Source of the DNA: Lucinisca nassula
Lineage: Eukaryota > Mollusca > Bivalvia > Lucinida > Lucinidae
Direction of reading: 5' to 3'
NCBI GenBank assembly: GCA_963580285.1
Contig: OY757011.1
Location: forward strand, 123,658,146 to 123,722,145
DNA length: 64,000 bases
Part shown: positions 62,182 to 64,000 of the stretch, piece after piece
Numbering within the stretch: position 1 is the first letter of the stretch
Layout of the letters: the number at the start of each line of letters is the position of its first letter
Translations under genes and position numbers: made by a program
The notes under the pieces: generated by a model
Told to the model about the DNA's origin: nothing
Databases searched by the model: none
Seen by the model: only the letters and a program-made list of their open reading frames with translations

Positions 62182-62935
62182 TAGAAATGCGTCCACAGTA
62201 CACAGATGCCCCTGTCTGATAATATGTTGATGTTAGTAGCAGCTGGTTAGTAGCTAAGTATGACCTTGAGCTTACCAGGGTCTTTCATGCAACAAATTGT
62301 CTCATGATGTTTAACATTTCTGCCAAGTTATTTTCAAATTGATCCAGGAACAACAAAGGTATTCAGCAGACACAATTAAAAAAAGAGGTACCAACCTACG
62401 CCTGAAACATCGACTTATGATTGTTAACATCTCTACAAAGTAATTGCCAAATCCATTCAGAATATAAACCAGACACAAGAAAAAGACAGCTTTCTTTACC
62501 TTTGACTTCTAAGTATTACCTTGACCTTTGCAGTACCAAACTAGGTCTTGTGCACAACACATCGCCTCATGATGGTAAACATTTCTGCCAAGTTATTTCA
62601 CAATCCAGGAAAGAAATAAGAAAGTTATTGACCCTGTTTAAGTTTTGGACCCTTTTTTGGACCTTTGACCTCTAAGTTTAAGTTCGACCTTGACCTTGGA
62701 GGCAGGGGCATGGGGTTTTGCATGACACATATTGTATAATGATGGTTAACATTTCTGCCAAGTAATTCCAAAAGCCATCCAGAAATCAGACAGTTAATTG
62801 ACCGTTTTTTTCTTTTGACCTTTGACCTCTAAGTATTGACTGTGTTTAAGTTTTGGACAAACATACAGACAGACAGGGGCAACAGTATAATGCCCTTCCA
62901 CCATTCTACAAATGGCCGGGGCATAAAAAGAGAAG
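62182..62935. mobile_element. Pearl-like element A, reverse orientation
   Basis: It ends with 'gacagacaggggcaacagta' and 'tgcccttccaccattctaca', the complement of the start of the element at 3978. Four diverged core units with 'tgaccttgaccttggaggca' precede. Confidence 0.6.
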
Positions 62936-63339
62936 TTGAACAAACTATATATAAGTGATGCAAGATGAAGATATTAAAGTAAAAAGTTACTTGTTAAGGA
63001 AGCCTACCGAAATTGTTCATGATTTTTGTTTGAATTGATGTTTAGCATATTCATCAACACTATTTAGGTCATGTTTAAACTTTCTTTTTCTTATCAATCT
63101 GGGGGATATTCTTTGTGCTACAGTATTTTCCAAGAGCAACATGGTAACTGAAAAATATTTTCAAAAATATTTCCTTCATATCCTTGGGGAGATGCCTTCA
63201 AACTGACACCCTATCATATTGTGCCCCCTACACCAGTTCACAAATCACTCAAATGACAGTACTTAAAAGAGCACATTTAATCTTTTATGCCCATTCCAAT
63301 AAGATGATAATATTATATAAGCTTTCAGTGGACAATTTG
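62936..63339 (-). other. Upstream intron sequence, nothing recognised
   Basis: A short SINE-B-like tail piece (gaattgatgtttagcatatt) lies near 63030. No exon candidate was seen between 62020 and 64000. Confidence 0.4.
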
Positions 63340-63637
63340 TTTTGTTTAATTTGAGGTTTAACGTCCCCGTCAACACTGTAAAGGTCATTTTGGAGACATT
63401 GCTTCCAATTTTGTGGGACTTTTACCCGACATTGAGATGAAATGACATCTCAAGCCCTGTTGCCCGATGAAACCAATAGGATTTATTAGCATGGACGGTC
63501 CGCCTTGCACCGCGGTTCTTGGACAGGCTAAGATCCTATAAGCGGTTTACCAGTACTAGTGTGCAGGCCGAATTCAGCTCTGGGTGGAAGCATCATGCAG
63601 CCCATATATTTCTTCAAGTCCCTATGGGCGAGGGCCG
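63340..63637 (-). mobile_element. SINE-B copy
   Basis: 'gtttaatttgaggtttaacg' to 'caagtccctatgggcgaggg', well preserved. Confidence 0.72.
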
Positions 63638-63665
63638 TTTCAGTGGTTAAAAGTATTTGCTTTGT

Positions 63666-63898
63666 TTAATCCATTGTATACTAGAGGACTCTTCCAATGC
63701 TATATGTTGGACAAGTCCATTTGTTATACAAGGGGTGTCACGCCTATTTTTTCATTTTTTTATTCTATTTTTGACAAATAAAAACTGTTAGCAAAAAGTG
63801 CTGGCCCTGGTCAGATGCTGCGTTCTGCGACATCTGATCTGGGCCTGCACTGTTTGCCAAGGTACCCCTATATGGGTTTCCCACATGCAATGGGTTAA
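63666..63898. mobile_element. PalIII element
   Basis: 'taatccattgtatactagag' to 'acatgcaatgggttaa', with core gccctggtcagatgctgcgt and 'cgacatctgatctgggcc'. Confidence 0.68.
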
Positions 63899-63919
63899 TG
63901 AATGTCCGACTGTATGGTT

Positions 63920-64000
63920 TTTGTTTGTTTGTATTGGAGTTTAACGGCCCAGTCAATACTATTTAGGTCATTTTTGAGCCGGTCAGTTTACCTATCAACA
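63920..64000 (-). mobile_element. SINE-C copy cut by the window edge
   Basis: 'tttgtttgtattggagttta', then 'acggcccagtcaatacta', running off the right end. Confidence 0.65.

Overview
The window is animal genomic DNA, most likely from a bivalve mollusc. It is AT-rich and the only convincing gene is a multi-exon one with long introns. Almost everything else is interspersed repeats of kinds known from bivalves: palindromic MITE-like elements, tRNA-derived SINEs with a shared tail, and 'pearl'/Helentron-like elements with 145-190 bp core tandem repeats and an (ACGG/ACGC)n tract near one end. The bivalve assignment, possibly a heterodont such as a dreissenid, rests on repeat character and is an inference.

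The gene lies on the minus strand and encodes a USP36/USP42-type ubiquitin-specific protease. I assembled 14 coding exons between 62019 and the TGA at 14985-14987. All use GT-AG introns and every junction keeps phase. Together they give 3,236 nt, about 1,077 codons. The 5' end (start codon and promoter) lies beyond 64000. In order the exons hold a charged N-terminal linker (61507-62019), a 54-nt microexon (56604-56657), the Cys box (50685-50897), helix and QEDSHEY segments (47392-47508, 46076-46178), the IFGG exon (42655-42722, only 68 nt), two zinc-knuckle exons (40795-40865, 33023-33105), the finger/palm strands (29598-29675, 28561-28675), the His box (25860-25982), the closing YVLFY strand (23637-23759), a linker (19124-19322), and a long Lys/His-rich last exon (14985-16360). 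The catalytic domain looks intact, but the third triad position reads Ser instead of Asp/Asn, and the usual NLGNTC reads NRGNTC.

Positions 1-14984 lie downstream of the gene. They hold palindromic repeats, a six-unit 156-bp array, a degenerate A/T-rich array, and one unexplained GC-richer island at about 10195-10540.

The introns are repeat nests. In 33106-40794 a pearl-like element (34812-40440) contains a 3-kb inverted-repeat element (36574-39616), which in turn contains a SINE (38578-38912) with a perfect 15-bp target duplication. In 19323-23636 a palindromic element is split by a pearl-like element and by a SINE, followed by a 22/23-bp minisatellite ending 75 bp from an exon. Three long non-autonomous hAT-like elements (23956-25514, 51068-52441, 54676-55835) and a 188-bp relative (44927-45114) are bounded by their terminal repeats. 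A mariner transposase remnant sits at 42267-42530. I saw no genuine tRNA, rRNA or CRISPR feature.
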